A stretch of 64,000 nucleotides of DNA, taken from Lates calcarifer. Lineage: Eukaryota > Chordata > Actinopteri > Centropomidae. The notes beneath the pieces are model-generated. The model did not search any database and had not been told where the DNA came from. It saw only the letters and a list, made by a program, of their open reading frames with translations. The first letter of the stretch is position 1; the number at the start of each line of letters is the position of its first letter. A program made the position numbers and the translations under genes. The stretch lies in contig NC_066833.1 in assembly GCF_001640805.2 (NCBI RefSeq), positions 8,442,564-8,506,563 of the forward strand. The letters run 5' to 3'. Positions 33,851 through 45,736 of the stretch are shown in pieces.

Positions 33851-36360
33851 AATACACATTGAGAAACTGTATACACAACACGGTCAGTACTAATCATATG
33901 AAGCATTAGCACTAAACTCTCTTTATTAAAGGTGACTGAGGGCTGGAACAAAAACATTACTTCTATAAAATATAGAAAGTAGAAATGTCTAATTATTGTT
34001 TTTATTTTAAAAACTGATTTCTGCTCCTGAGTGAAAGAAAGCAGACGTGATGTGATGTTAAACTTTTCTTTATGGTCAGATCAGAACAAGCAGTGAAAAC
34101 ATATCACAGATCTGATGTGGAACAATGAATTCATTACAGGAAGTGGTAAAAAGACATGAGTCATATTAAAACCTTGGTAAATGTAGGAGGTGAAAAAGTA
34201 GATAAAAATAAATAAGAGTAAAAAAAAAAAAAACAAGATAAATTTCAGGTATAACTGCCCAAAAACAGAAAGAAAGATCAGGGAGTGAGAATTCCCAAAT
34301 GCAGCCGTCTCCTTATCCTGAAATCCATCAGAGCTTTTTAACTGTTTTGTCTTGAATCCTCTTCTCTCCACACAGTCACAGTCAGTCACAGTCAGTCAGT
34401 CAGTCAGTCAGCACATGTCAGCAAATCACTGACAGCCAGGATCCTGTATTCCCTCCTAACAGATGTGGGAGCAGATAAAACAGCATCACTACCTCAGTCT
34501 GAACCTTAAAACCTTCACAGAATGAATCATTTTTATTTCAGTTGCATCTTGAAAACAAAAGACAACAGTTCATTTCCCACATTTTTTACCTATATACTCA
34601 AAAAAGAAGAGAAAACAAACAGAATTACATTTAAATTCTCAGTTATTTGACATTCTGATCTGTAATTATTTTAGATTGTAAAGAGCTGAAACACACCTGC
34701 TCTTCACGTTTCCAACAGATTCAGCCCTTTGAGATCAGAATGATAATTTTATGAAAGGTTATTATTCACAGCTTGATAAAGTAACTCCACTGTTTTTATA
34801 TACATTACATCTACAAGTGTTGTCACTTCTCAAACAGTCTTTTAACACTGAGGACCTCACACTCCAGTTATGTCCTCACTCCGCACAGAGATAAAAATAC
34901 GACACACTCACACACACACCTACCTCCCAGTGTGTGTGTGTGTCAGGTTTATTTCACAGTAAATATTCAGGTCTGTTTGAGCAGAGGTTTTACTCAGAGA
35001 CATCATGTAATTAATGAATTTCCCGTGTTTGAATCCTCAGGGGAAAATGAAATTTGCTGAAAACTCTCGCGCCCCAGAATAAAAAATAAAGCGTCAGGAT
35101 TTTTACAAATTGTTTCCTCCTGATTTAGCAGAGGAAAGCTGTTTGCACTGAGAGTCCCTCCCCGCTTCAGTGCAATTAGAACTTGCATCAGTAAATCAAG
35201 AAATAAATAACCAAATAAATGCTCTAATTATAAAATAAAGAGATTAAATTACTATTAGCAGGGGGTGTCTCACTTTATTAGACTTTAAATTATTTGCTCT
35301 GGCTGAAAATCACTAAGAATATCTGCAGTTATTACACTTTAAATGAAAATAAACTCTTTAATACAAAGTTATTCCTGCACCTTTTTGTCTCAGCTCGAAG
35401 AATATTCATGCTGAGGCCGAAATGATTTTAACTGATCCGTTAAAAAGCAAAATGGACGTGAAACTCAAACGTCTGCGTGTTAATTAGTTCAAATCCAGTT
35501 TTGTGTCGAGCTCAAACTGTTCCTGACAAAAATATTTACACAAGAGAGAGAGAGAGAGGGAACAGGGCTTTTTCCTCTGCTCCATCCATCCATACCATCC
35601 AAACCCCCCCACCCTCCACCCCCTCTGCAGCAGCTTGGGAGCAAAAGGTCACTGGGCGTTTTGTACAGGACTGAGAGTAGTTTGTGTGTGGGGGGGGGCA
35701 GGTATTGTGTTTTCTGTTGTGACCCACAGATAATAAGTAAAGAGCATGATTCATTAGGAAATGCAGAAAAGCTGAACATGTACTGTTCAGAAACTCCAGA
35801 GAATAAAATAAAAGATGGAGGCTGAGCAGCAGTGACGTCGGTGTGGACACATACAACCATGTATTTTACTCGTTTCTGGAGGCAGTCAAACACCACTGTT
35901 CTCCTCCTGTGAGACTAAACATAACATAAGGTGAAGCTTTACTTCGAGGCAACACCCAGTCATTTAGGCCAGAGTGAACATATAGTGTGTAAACAGAGCA
36001 GAGCAGATCAGATCAGGTATCTTTAATTACTACGTCCACATACCAGAGTATATGTTAGTCAATGACCAAACCTCCACAGATCCAGAGTCCACAAACACTC
36101 GCTGCCCAGAGTCAGAGAGAAAAGACCTGGACACTCAGGAGTTCGATTAAATGTCTCCGCACTAGATCAGAGGGACAAACCATCGTTTGGCTGATTTATT
36201 TTCACTTTCCATAAAACAGAAATATCTTGTTTAACATGAGTAAAGACTCAGTCCCTTTCCTTCACTCACATTAATTCAAATCTTAAGTTAGAAGTGTTTA
36301 CATCATCATTCTAAAAATTTATGAAAACAATATGATAGAAGAAAATGGCTCTAACAAACA
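33851..36360. other. Non-coding stretch rich in simple repeats
   Basis: It contains a 13-base A run near 34220, (GTCA)n at 34375-34411, CA/TG tracts at 34905-34943, a GA run at 35542-35560 and a G run at 35691-35699. No gene is seen. Overlapping 135- and 106-codon minus-strand frames at 35489-35896 are chance frames. Confidence 0.55.
34375..34411. repeat. (GTCA)n tetranucleotide repeat
   Basis: Imperfect then perfect tandem 'gtca/cagt' units, including 'cagtcagtcagtcagtcagt'. Confidence 0.9.
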
Positions 36361-36500
36361 TGGTGGAGTGTTTAGCAGCTAAAAACAGATTCTTCTCAGG
36401 ACTTGGTGGAGACCAAAACAGGAGACTGAACACTAAATTTAGGTTTACTGCCAGAAACATGAGTTAAAATAAATGCTAATGTCGTGTCTGGATGTGAGGA
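36361..36500 (+). repeat. Dispersed repeat family C, copy 2
   Basis: 'tggtggagtgtttagcagct', 'ctcaggacttggtggagacc' and 'aaataaatgctaatgtcgtg' match the reverse complement of 21945-22070 and a repeat pattern I recall from fish genomes. Fragmentary and non-coding. Confidence 0.55.
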
Positions 36501-38985
36501 TAGGCATCAGTTTGCTAACAAGTTCACCACAACGACTGGTTGTTCTGATGTCCCCGAACAGTCAGTCAGATCTATCTATCTAGAAGCTGATGCACTGCAC
36601 CAGAGCTAAAGGTCAAACCAGTCTTTACATTTGTCAGGGAGCCAGAAACAGAAAGGTAATGGAATATGGTTTCATCCTAATGTGGCCTTTGACTTTTCTT
36701 GGTTCTGGTTCTTCTATCGTCTCCGGTTTCTGGTCACAACACAACCCCACATTAAAACTAAAGCAGGTACAACCTTTTCTTCGTCCTCAACCCTCAACCG
36801 TCCGATCTCTTTCCTGCTCAGAACCACGTCCGACCTGTTCCCAGGCGCTGCATCAGTGCGTCATCAAGATTCAAGCTACACCGTCCCTTTATTGATTGCT
36901 CCGCTGAAGCAGTTCATTTCTTAAGCCTGTTACTGAGCTCTTGACGATGCATAGGATGATACAGGCAATCAGGAAGCAGACGCTCTGCATGCAACATCAC
37001 CTCATCTGCTGATTACTTTCATTACAGGAGAGTAATTAGCACCTTAAGAGGAAAAGGTATAGGTTCAGAGATGTGATCCCCAGGTAATTTTAAAGAGTTA
37101 GTTTAATCTCACCAGGGTTAGAATAAATTAAGAGTTCTCGCAGGGGAGGAAGTTCTTATCAGAGCTGACACACATGTAAAAGCACAGTCAGATTAATAAC
37201 ACAATGAGTCTCCATCTTTACTGCTGACAGCAGAGTGTACAACAGCTTTTAATGGGATTAAGACAGAATCTGGAACAGGGGAAACAATGGCAACTTTATT
37301 CATAATTAATGATCCCCTACACAGAGACAGGACTAGATTAACTGATCCAACTGACCTTCTATTATAAGATATATATTTCCCATAAGACAATATCAATAAT
37401 TAACATAATTTAGAATTATATCATGAATACCAATGTTTATCTAGTTATAGAAATACACCTTTTTGATAGAATGAATTCCTATGCACAGAAATCAATCACA
37501 AACTGCCACTGGAACAGAGGTATGTGTTGTGTAAGTGAAGTTTTAGATTAGTTAGATTAGCTTTTATCATTAGATTTATGAAGTGTTCCACTGTTTGTCA
37601 AGTGTTATGTGGTAATAAAACTACAACTAACCGTCTTCATCAGCCTTCAAAACCTGAAAGAAATAATCATTTAACATTTTTGGTCATATCTCCCAGCTTC
37701 AGTACAGAGCATTAAGGTTAGTACGTCCATGTTTCTGTGAGTTATTATGGATTCAAGCATCTGCCAGAGAGAGTTCAGCTTTTCAGCCAACACTGATGAA
37801 AAGAAAATGTACAATCCCATAACAACTGGACAGTCAATATGTTGAGATCCTCAGGTCTGGTACTAAATGGACACTGTGACGGTGACTATGAATTCCCCAG
37901 CTCATCTTTATTTTTTCTCACCACCACCTGTCAGCAGTTCAAGATAAATGTGAAAACACATTCAGCTGGATTTCTTATTTCGCAGCGCTGAGAACCAGTT
38001 GGGATCGCTGCAGGACCTCGGCTGATTAAAACACAATGACAACATTGTCAAATACAGAACAGCAGGAACACAGGCTGCAACACTGTTTCATCCAAGATGG
38101 CCATGTACTGGGACACAGTTCACAGAGATAAAGAAGGCCTTCGACAGGAAAGCATGACCACAATTTCTAAAGGTCAAAGCGTTGCATGCGACAGATAGTA
38201 GAAATGCCACATGCTGCAGAATCCACTTGTCACTTGATCTAGCCTTTTATTTTCCCAGGGTTCAGGTCATGGCAGAAAAACACAGTGGCCATGGGACATA
38301 ATATACAACTCCTCTACTGTTTATCAGGCATGGTTGAACAAATATTCACTGCAAATGCAAGTGTAAACATCAACAGCAACGCAGCGAGCGAACGTCAGGT
38401 TTGTGTACTCTGAACAGGGAGGAATGTGAGCTGGAAAAATATGTTAAAGCGAGTCAAGTTTCACTTTCAATAAACACTCTGTACAAAAGTGGCACTCACA
38501 TACAGGTACATGCATGTGTACACTGTGTCTACACTGGTGAATACACAGCCTGAGCACATTTGGGGATGACAGGCAACCAACCCCAGTGCATTCTGGGTAG
38601 ACTGGTTCACATCTGACTCGGGGTTTGTGGTGCACAATCTCAGTGAACAGATGAGGGGAGATCAGTCAGTCCAGGTAAAGGAGTGTCAGGGAGGAAGTAA
38701 AAAACAAACCTTTCTCAGCGGTTTACCTGAGTCACCAATGAATGAATGATTTTCTAACCTTTAAGCTCGGTTTGTACCTCAGTGTAGGACTGATGCAGAT
38801 GATTACATCGCAAAAACACTAGCTGGTGGTTTCTGTGCCTCTGTGTTGAGTTTCTCCAGGTGGTGCCGACTTACATGGACAGAATCAGAAACTACTTTCA
38901 CTTAAACTATTCATCAGTCCATTTATTCATCCATTCAGATATCTATCAGCCGTTTGTTAGAGCAGGTTGTTTGACACAACATGGC
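36501..38985. other. Non-coding stretch, no gene seen
   Basis: Unique sequence. The stretch 37000-37120 has some complex AT-core content (ggagagtaattagcacctta). The 101- and 97-codon plus-strand frames near 36.6-36.9 kb overlap each other in different phases and carry no domain. Confidence 0.5.
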
Positions 38986-38987
38986 CC

Positions 38988-39400
38988 AGGCTTCAGAAAG
39001 TATTCAGACCCCTTTGCTTTTTGCACATTGTGTGGATGAAACTGCCACTTTGCCCACCCGTCCACACTCAGTAACCTGTAACAGCTGTGGTTATTGTTGG
39101 GCAAGATACTGAACCCCAACTGACCCCAGATGGTAATATGTGTGTCTCTCATTTACAAAAGTATTCAAACCTTTAATTCAGTACCTTGTAGAAGCTCCTT
39201 TGGCAGCAGTTACAGCTCTGATTCTTCCTGGGTAAATCTCTACAAGCTCTGCGCACCTGGACTTGGGCAGTTTGTGTCATTCTTCCTGACAGATCCTCTC
39301 AAGTGCCATCAGATTGGGTGGGAAGCATCTGTGAACTGCCATCTTCAGGTCTCTCCACAGATGTTCTACAGGCTTTAAGTCTGGGCTTTAGCTGTGCACG
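38988..39400 (+). mobile_element. Tc1/mariner-type DNA transposon fragment
   Basis: The left end 'cttcagaaagtattcagacc' is shared with the relic at 62170. Inside, 'ggcagcagttacagctctga', 'cagatcctctcaagtgccat', 'caggtctctccacagatgtt' and 'ttaagtctgggctttagctg' match, from memory, the non-coding interior of an abundant fish DNA transposon. No transposase frame survives. Probably a 5' fragment or a non-autonomous derivative. Confidence 0.7.
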
Positions 39401-41169
39401 AGGAAGATATCAATCCTCTCATCTAACTTTCTGCAAGAAAGTAAATAAGCAGACTTTCCCCCAAAATGTTGAACTGCAACTTTAAAAGACTGTTATTGCA
39501 GATTGAAGTTTTGCTATTTCTTGTCGCCTTTTCTGTGGCAAATGAAAGGTGGATGAAACCTCCATTCTTAATCCTGATTGGATCGACTTGACTTGTGTTT
39601 GTGAAAACACAAAATGAGACAAAAGAAGTCCAACTGAAAACCAATGACAGACAATTTAAGTCATTCAAAACAACTTGTCAGACAGCAGCAGAGAAAAGAG
39701 CTAAAGAGTGAGTTAAGAATGGGTAAAGACGACAGTATTGATCATGATGTGTTTTTTTCCCAGAGATGCCCTCACCAACACTTTCTTTGTCTGTCCAATA
39801 ATAACGGCTTAATCACAGCTTTCACTCAGACACTCTACAAGTGATGGCCATATCTGCCAATACAGTACACAGCCAGTGTGGGTGGTTTAATGGAGTACAG
39901 GTCAAACTGGCCTCCAATTAAGTCGTACGGTCTCCAAGTTTTTACTCTCACAGGCACGCACAGATGGATGCACACATTTTGAAACTCACTTCCAAGTTTT
40001 TCTGTCGTTGCCCTCAAACTCTCTGGATGAGCTGCTCGTACAGTCATAGCTCCTACAGTCTCGCTTCGCTATTGTGTACATTAGTGCTGCGTGACAATAT
40101 GATTTCACAGATAAACACATACTGTACAGCCCTTCACTCTCCTACACCTCCAACACAAACAATTCGCCCTCGAATCTCATTTAATCCTCCTCCTCAAGTG
40201 TATTGATTGTTGATCTTCTACAGGGCGGAGAGAAAAAACACTCAGGTCTTGTTTATTTAACATTAAGCTCTTTTCTTACTTTAAGGCAGTGAAGTACACC
40301 AGGCCCTGACCCACTGAAAATAACTCTGAATTTTAAGTGTTTTAGATCTGATCACAGTTGTAGAATTGATGTCCTGTTGGAGGACTGATCTGGACACAGA
40401 CCTGACACCTTCATATAGAAGCAGTAAAGCTTAGATATAAGGCTGGTTTATTAACTGGGCAAAGCAGGCGACCAAACAGGCTGTAAACACATTGACAGGT
40501 TATCACCTCCTTGGTTACCTAGCTAGTGTTTCCAAGTCATATTAATGTTGGTGACACGGTCACAAAGACGACGATGGAAAGTTTCACCACTGCTCATTTC
40601 AGAAAAATCACCACCAGGAAACATTTTATTTGATGAAATTATCAAATGGATAATGAATCATCTGTTTCTTTCTGGATGCTAGCGTTAGCATTAGCAACAT
40701 GGTTACCTGCTACCAGCCTGGCTACTGTCCAAAGCAAGAAACAATCGTAAGAACCATCTGATTCAAGGAGGCAGGTTTTGTTACTGACCTGGTAGAAATA
40801 ACGCCAACTGGCTGTCGGTTTTGAACCCTCTAAAGTCCCAGAGCTCTGTCCATTGTTGGACTGTCCATAAGGACAACCAGGACAGATCCCAGTGGGCCTC
40901 AGGGCTGTAATCACTCTCCTGTCTCCTCTTTTTCCTCTGCAGCGTAGAGTTTGTACAGTTACACCATTTGTTCCAAGTACCTGGGAAAATGAAAGCGCTG
41001 TTCTCTTTCTGTTGTGGTTGCACAGTGGCAGGTGCTCTTCCTTTGTGGCAGCCAGAATTACACAGTGACAGAGAGGCTTATAGGGAACCACTCTAAACTA
41101 TGATGGTGTCATTATTCTATAGTCATTATATTGTGCTATGAACATTTACTTCACAATGGTACGTTAAAG
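39401..41169. other. Non-coding stretch, no gene supported
   Basis: A 149-codon minus-strand frame at 40642-41091 has no recognisable domain and overlaps an 80-codon frame in another phase. The region may be part of an unrecognised dispersed repeat. Otherwise unremarkable. Confidence 0.45.
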
Positions 41170-41330
41170 CAAAAAAGTGACTGAGCTGAAACTCACTGTG
41201 AAGCTCCATAAAACCGAGGGGAGCTGCAGATTCAGGTGATAATTTTCAGTTTATTACAACCACATTGTGTTCACATTGTCATCTGTGTGTGCTTTTATAA
41301 AAATATTGATTAAAATATTGACCTTCAGAG
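41170..41330 (+). repeat. Dispersed repeat family C, copy 3
   Basis: 'gaggggagctgcagattcag' then 'gtgataattttcag' matches 22262-22300. A short inverted piece of the same motif ('gaattatcacccatctctgc' then 'agttcccctcagag') lies at 41466-41500. Confidence 0.55.
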
Positions 41331-41829
41331 AGGTGGTTTAGAGTTAGACCTGTTGACCTGCTGTCTTAGCTTAGTAAGGCCTCAGCAGATGCACAATATT
41401 TTCAGCATTAACAGTGGGTCGAAGGACTGTGTGTGTAATGTTGTTCACAGCGACAAACCCACACAGAATTATCACCCATCTCTGCAGTTCCCCTCAGAGA
41501 TACAGAGTGGTTTAAACTAGGCTACAAAAATGAACGTAAATGGAGCTCTTTGGTCTATCACTTTCACCCCAGGAGGACAGCAGTCTGCAGCCACTGCTGT
41601 TTGGAAGTATGTAGCTGTGTGGCAGCGTGGGTGAGTGTGTCTCAGAGCGAGCCACAGTCTCAAAGATAACACAGAGATAATAATGATAGAAATAGCTGGT
41701 AGTGACTTGGCTCCCAGTTCCTTCTTGTCCCAGGCGATTACCTCGGCCCACTCTTTTTTTTCTCTCCATTCGTGAGCTCATTGTCAAACAGCGTCGTCAC
41801 ACACTTGCTCCCTCAACCCTGCTGAGAGG
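41331..41829. other. Non-coding stretch with an inverted family C piece
   Basis: The segment 41466-41500 is the inverted counterpart of the motif at 41217-41250. The rest is unique. No gene. Confidence 0.45.
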
Positions 41830-42150
41830 TAGATTTATGTAAATAACGTGACGCCTTGACGTGCCGGAGAGGGACGGACAACGGCAGAAAAAGAAGACGG
41901 AGAGGCACTCATGGAAAAAAGCAGGACCACGGTAAATAATTCATTCAGGGAGCTGCGTTAGAAACAAGATTACGGAACAATACACCTTTGATTTTATTTG
42001 TTGTTCCCTTTTGCCAGCCCCACTGTTCTTTTGTGAAGATGAGGAGAATACAGACAGACCACCTACTATCCATCCTGCAGCAGACAGTAAACAACGCAGG
42101 GCCCGTTTGAATGCTCTGACAGCGCCCTGGCAGCGAAGCGAAGCCTTTTA
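41830..42150. other. Conserved-looking non-coding block with paired TGACG sites
   Basis: The segment 41846-41863 has two close CRE-like half sites ('gtgacgccttgacgtg'). It is followed by repeat-free sequence with 'ggtaaataattcattcaggg' and 'acacctttgattttatttgt'. The latter includes a CTTTGAT word like a TCF/LEF site. Motif identities are guesses from consensus shape. Confidence 0.35.
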
Positions 42151-42460
42151 CGAGCGGTAAAAGTGCTGCGTGAACAATCTGGGTGAGCTAGGCTAGCCAG
42201 GATGACACTGACAGACGCTGTGTGTGTGAAGAACAAAATGTGTCTGCTGCAAAACCGTTTTCTTTCCCCGGCAGAAAGTAAAAACTTGATTGGGAACAGA
42301 GGTGCCTATTACAGTCAGAGGTAATAATAGGGTGGAGTGATGGCATACATCACAGAACAAAAAAAAGTCATCTTGGCAGTCATGGCGGCATAGCAGGGTG
42401 TGTTACTTGTGTTGTTTGGGTGCTTATTTACTGCAGGAGATAGCAGCCAGGCAGACTAAC

Positions 42461-42482
42461 AGACAGGCAGACAGACAGACAG
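42461..42482. repeat. (CAGA)n simple repeat
   Basis: Imperfect 'agacaggcagacagacagac' tandem. Confidence 0.85.
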
Positions 42483-42744
42483 AGTGTGATGATCAGTCTA
42501 TCTTCTGCCATCGCCACAACGAGTGCAGTGACACTGCATTTGCTCAGGCTGCTCCATCTGAGAGAAAATCTCTGGTGTGAAACTGACATGTCGATGGGGA
42601 CTGTGGAACAAAATGCTTCTTTTTATTTGATGAACTGGAGCTGGTTGTCGACGTCCACTCACAACAGCCGACTATAAAGAACCACTTTACTGTTTCCAGC
42701 TCAGACACCATGTTCAAGGAAAACAGAGTCCAATCATGCAGATA

Positions 42745-43545
42745 CAGGTCAGGAGCTTCACTTAATGCTCTCATCAGAGTGAGGACAAAATGTGATCTCA
42801 CTGACTGTTGGTGCCAGACAGGCTGGACTGAGTGTTTCTGAGACTCAAACACAACAGTCTCTGGAGTTTACTGAGCATGATGCAAAGAAACAGAAAGGCC
42901 TTGTTACTGAGAGAGGACAGACAGGAAGGCTGCAGTCACTCAGATAACCACTCTTTACAACTGTGCTGAGCAGAATGCACCACTCGTCCAGCCTTGACGT
43001 GGTATGGGCTTCAACAGAGGACCACGTCGGGTCCCAGTCCTGTCAGCCAAGAACAGAAACCTGAGGCTGCTCAGACTGGAAACTCGTAGCCTGGTCTGAT
43101 TAATGTGGACTTCTGCTGAGGCAGCAGATGGTCGGGTCAGAATTTGGCGTCAAAATCTTGAACCCGTGGAGACAACCTGCCTTGTGTCAACAGTCCAGGC
43201 TGCTGGTGGTGGACTGGTCTTTAGTCATGGTCTGAATGCCACAGCCTCTCTGAGAGTTGTTGCTGACCATGTTCAAACCTTCACAGCCACAGTTTAATGC
43301 TCCATGTCACAGAGGGTTCAGTGAACCTCAGTGGCCTCCTCAGTCTCCAGATCTGGATCCAGCAGAACACCTCTGGGATGTGGTAGAACAGGAGACTGGC
43401 AGCATGAATGTGCAACTGACAGATGATGTGATACGATGTCGATGGAGCAGAAACGTTTCCAACATCTCGTGGAATCTGTGCCACAGAGAACAGAGGCCCT
43501 GCACAGTGTTAGGAAGGCGTCGCTGATAAAGTGTGTGGTGAATGT
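42745..43545 (+). pseudogene. Degenerate Tc1-like transposon with broken transposase
   Basis: Homology to a widespread fish Tc1/mariner element begins at 'ggtcaggagcttcacttaat' and runs to 'gataaagtgtgtggtgaat'. The transposase, a DDE-type cut-and-paste enzyme acting on its own terminal repeats in the nucleus, is in pieces. The stretch 43103-43297 keeps 'DGRVRIWRQ' and 'VADHV'. The stretch 43257-43526, in another phase, keeps the hallmark 'WPPQSPDLDPAEHLWDVVEQE', including the glutamate of the catalytic triad. An in-frame stop follows the first catalytic region near 43100. The middle segment that should hold the second aspartate is deleted, leaving only 'NAPCH'. It is inactive. Family call is from established motif knowledge; no alignment was run. 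Confidence 0.85.
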
Positions 43546-43552
43546 TTATACA

Positions 43553-43583
43553 GTCAGTTGGCAGTTTATTAGGTACACCGAGC
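43553..43583 (-). mobile_element. Inverted Tc1-type terminal repeat next to the Tc1 relic
   Basis: 'ttggcagtttattaggtaca' then 'ccg' is the inverted form of the 'ggtgtacctaataaac' terminal motif seen at 33824. It lies directly beside the 3' end of the Tc1 relic, so the two termini sit back to back. Confidence 0.6.
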
Positions 43584-44749
43584 TAAATCTGACCCTCGTG
43601 CCGGTCCTGAGTCAGAGCTCTGATTATATTGGGGGATGCAGTCGCCTCTGAAACCATTAAATTTACATCATTACAACCTTCGTGAATATAATCTTAAAAA
43701 ACAATAATAAAATAATGTTTATAAAGCATGTTAAACTGTCCTGATATAAAAATCATACACAGTGAAAATGACTATCAGCCTTGCATATTAGATCCATTTT
43801 CACTTCACTGTATGTTTGTGTATGTCTGGTCTCAGTGTGTGCGAGGTTTTGTTGAGCTCGTGTCATTTATTTTAAACGTTAGCGTTTAGTTCATTTTCAG
43901 GCTGTTTCTTTATACTTTCAGAATCAATTTTCATCACTTCTGACAGCCTTATTTCACACATAAACTCAACTTCCTGCTCTCAAACAGCCAAACTTTTTGT
44001 CAGTGCGGCGGGAAGCTGTCACTCAGCGTTGGCTCAAGACCGACAGTCCACCGCTTAACATCACAGAGTGACCGTAACACACATTTTATCCAATACACTC
44101 CTTTAAAAAGACTTCAAACAGAGAGGAGAGTCCACGAGGCTACCAGGGGACTTTAGACATACAAAGAGCACAAACACACATTCATATACACAGCTCGTAT
44201 GTTTCAGGGTTCCTGGGAAACAAATGTTAAAATCAGTTTTGTATGTTTTTTCACCGGGTGGCAGGAAGTCTTGTTCAACAGAGAGCTGTATAACCTTCAA
44301 ACACAGATGTCATGTGTGAACATCAGATTACACAGAGATAAATGGCACTTTTTGCTGATGTTACACTTAATGCAGAGTTCTAGTTCTTTACTCTTCTAAG
44401 ACGAAACAGGTTTTTACAGTAAGTCAGTATTGTTGTTAATATGTTTGTTTATTGTCTGTTCAGTTATGATGTGAGCTAATTTGAATCAACTTAGAACAAT
44501 TACAATGACTAAGACTTAATGTAATCTGAGTCCATGTTTGTGGATCTGTTTTTAGGTATAAAGACATTGCACTTAAAATGTGGTGTGTAACTTTATCATG
44601 GTAAACTAACCCAGGACTGAAATAAATGAATTGTCCACAATAGTGGACACCATGAGGCCTCATCACTGTTCATCACATCACATACAAAATGATGTATCTG
44701 TGTTCGTCTCCCTTTACTGTGGCTCAGAGAGGAAACACAAAGATGGAAA
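43584..44749. other. Non-coding stretch, no gene seen
   Basis: Unique, AT-rich. A small perfect hairpin ('gtccacaatagtggac') lies at 44633-44648. Nothing else stands out. Confidence 0.5.
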
Positions 44750-44895
44750 TGTCAAGTTTTATTTATACAGTGGAGGTTATCTCTCTGTACATATAGAGCA
44801 GGTCTACACCTTACCCTTTACAATATTTACAAAGAGAGATCCAACAGTGGAGAGGAAAAACTTCCTTTAACCTCGAGCAGAACCAGACTCAGGGC
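44750..44895 (-). mobile_element. LINE-type 3' tail fragment (copy 3, inverted)
   Basis: On the minus strand it reads 'ccctgagtctggttctgctc', 'gaggttaaaggaagtttttc', 'ctgctctatatgtacagaga' and 'tgtataaataaaacttgaca', in the same order as the copies at 9.4 and 21.5 kb. Decayed, no protein. Confidence 0.7.
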
Positions 44896-45656
44896 GGCCG
44901 TCTTTTACCGTGTAAAAATATTAATGACAGTTATAATAGTAACAATAATAAGACATTTTAAAGGCAACAGCAGCCGTTGAGCAGGATCGTGGCAGCAGCA
45001 GGAGGCTTGACATGACAGATCAGACTCTACAGTAATTTTAAGATTCCCACTTAATTTCACTAACTCAGATTCACATGAGCTGCTGTTAAAGTTTAGAACA
45101 ACATTTTTTCTTTTTTTTTTTTGCACAGAATGAGGAGTGTGAGGAGGTGGGAGGCTTATTGTTTCAGACGATGAAACTCCACACCTCCGGATTTTCAAAC
45201 TTGTGAAAAAATGTGTTTGTGAGATGATGGACCTGCAGATTCACTGTATAATCCTCTGCTGTCGACATCAGCTCCATGGCAGTGACAGGCATTTAATGCC
45301 GGTGTTACACCACGTTTTGTGCCTGTTAAAATCTTTGACACAGACACAGTGGCTGAAACACTGACAGATGCTTCTTTTGGTTCTGGTCTGTTGAGTCAGG
45401 TTTCGTCTTGCAGTCGCACATTAATGGTCACAGGATCTGAGCCGCAGATCGCCTGTCTGCTGTGCTTCACTAACTCTACTCCTCTTCTTGTTAAATGCAT
45501 GTGAGCTGGAGTTAATGAGCGAGTTCAGCCTGCTGTGGGTGGGCTGTTTGTGTGTCTACATCACTTACTCTTAGAAGTAGAAACTATGACATACAGTGTG
45601 ACACATGGCTGTGAAATGTCAGGGTGTGTCAGACTAATGTCTGTTAATTCTTGCAG
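44896..45656. other. Non-coding stretch upstream of the exon candidate
   Basis: It contains T runs at 45106-45121 and unique sequence. No exon that would precede 45657 could be identified. Confidence 0.45.
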
Positions 45657-45736
45657 GTATTATCTCTGAGCTCCTGATTCGACTCCTCTGGCCTCTGATC
45701 TGCTCAGGATGTTTTGGAAAATCCTGCAGAATCCAG
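45657..45736 (+). CDS. Candidate internal exon A, unknown product
   Basis: An 80-base segment follows an acceptor-like 'tctgttaattcttgcag' and precedes a near-consensus donor (CAG then gtatgt). One phase is open: two bases complete an earlier codon, then 26 codons read from IISELL to GKSCRIQ, with the cluster C-x2-C-x4-C. It ends on a complete codon, so it joins in phase to the frame at 48749. I recognise no family. Some 80-base stretches are open by chance, so this is weak alone. It could also be part of a non-coding transcript or mere coincidence. No start or stop exon was found. Confidence 0.18.

Noticed and set aside
34375..34411. CRISPR-like or structured array at the (GTCA)n tract
   Set aside because: It is a plain tetranucleotide microsatellite without spacers, and the window is eukaryotic.
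40642..41091. 149-codon minus-strand open frame
   Set aside because: No domain. A second frame in another phase overlaps it, and it adjoins family C repeat sequence.
45709..45736. A start codon in exon candidate A (MFWKILQNP...)
   Set aside because: In this phase the frame meets a stop eight codons after joining 48749, so it does not give a useful protein with exon B.
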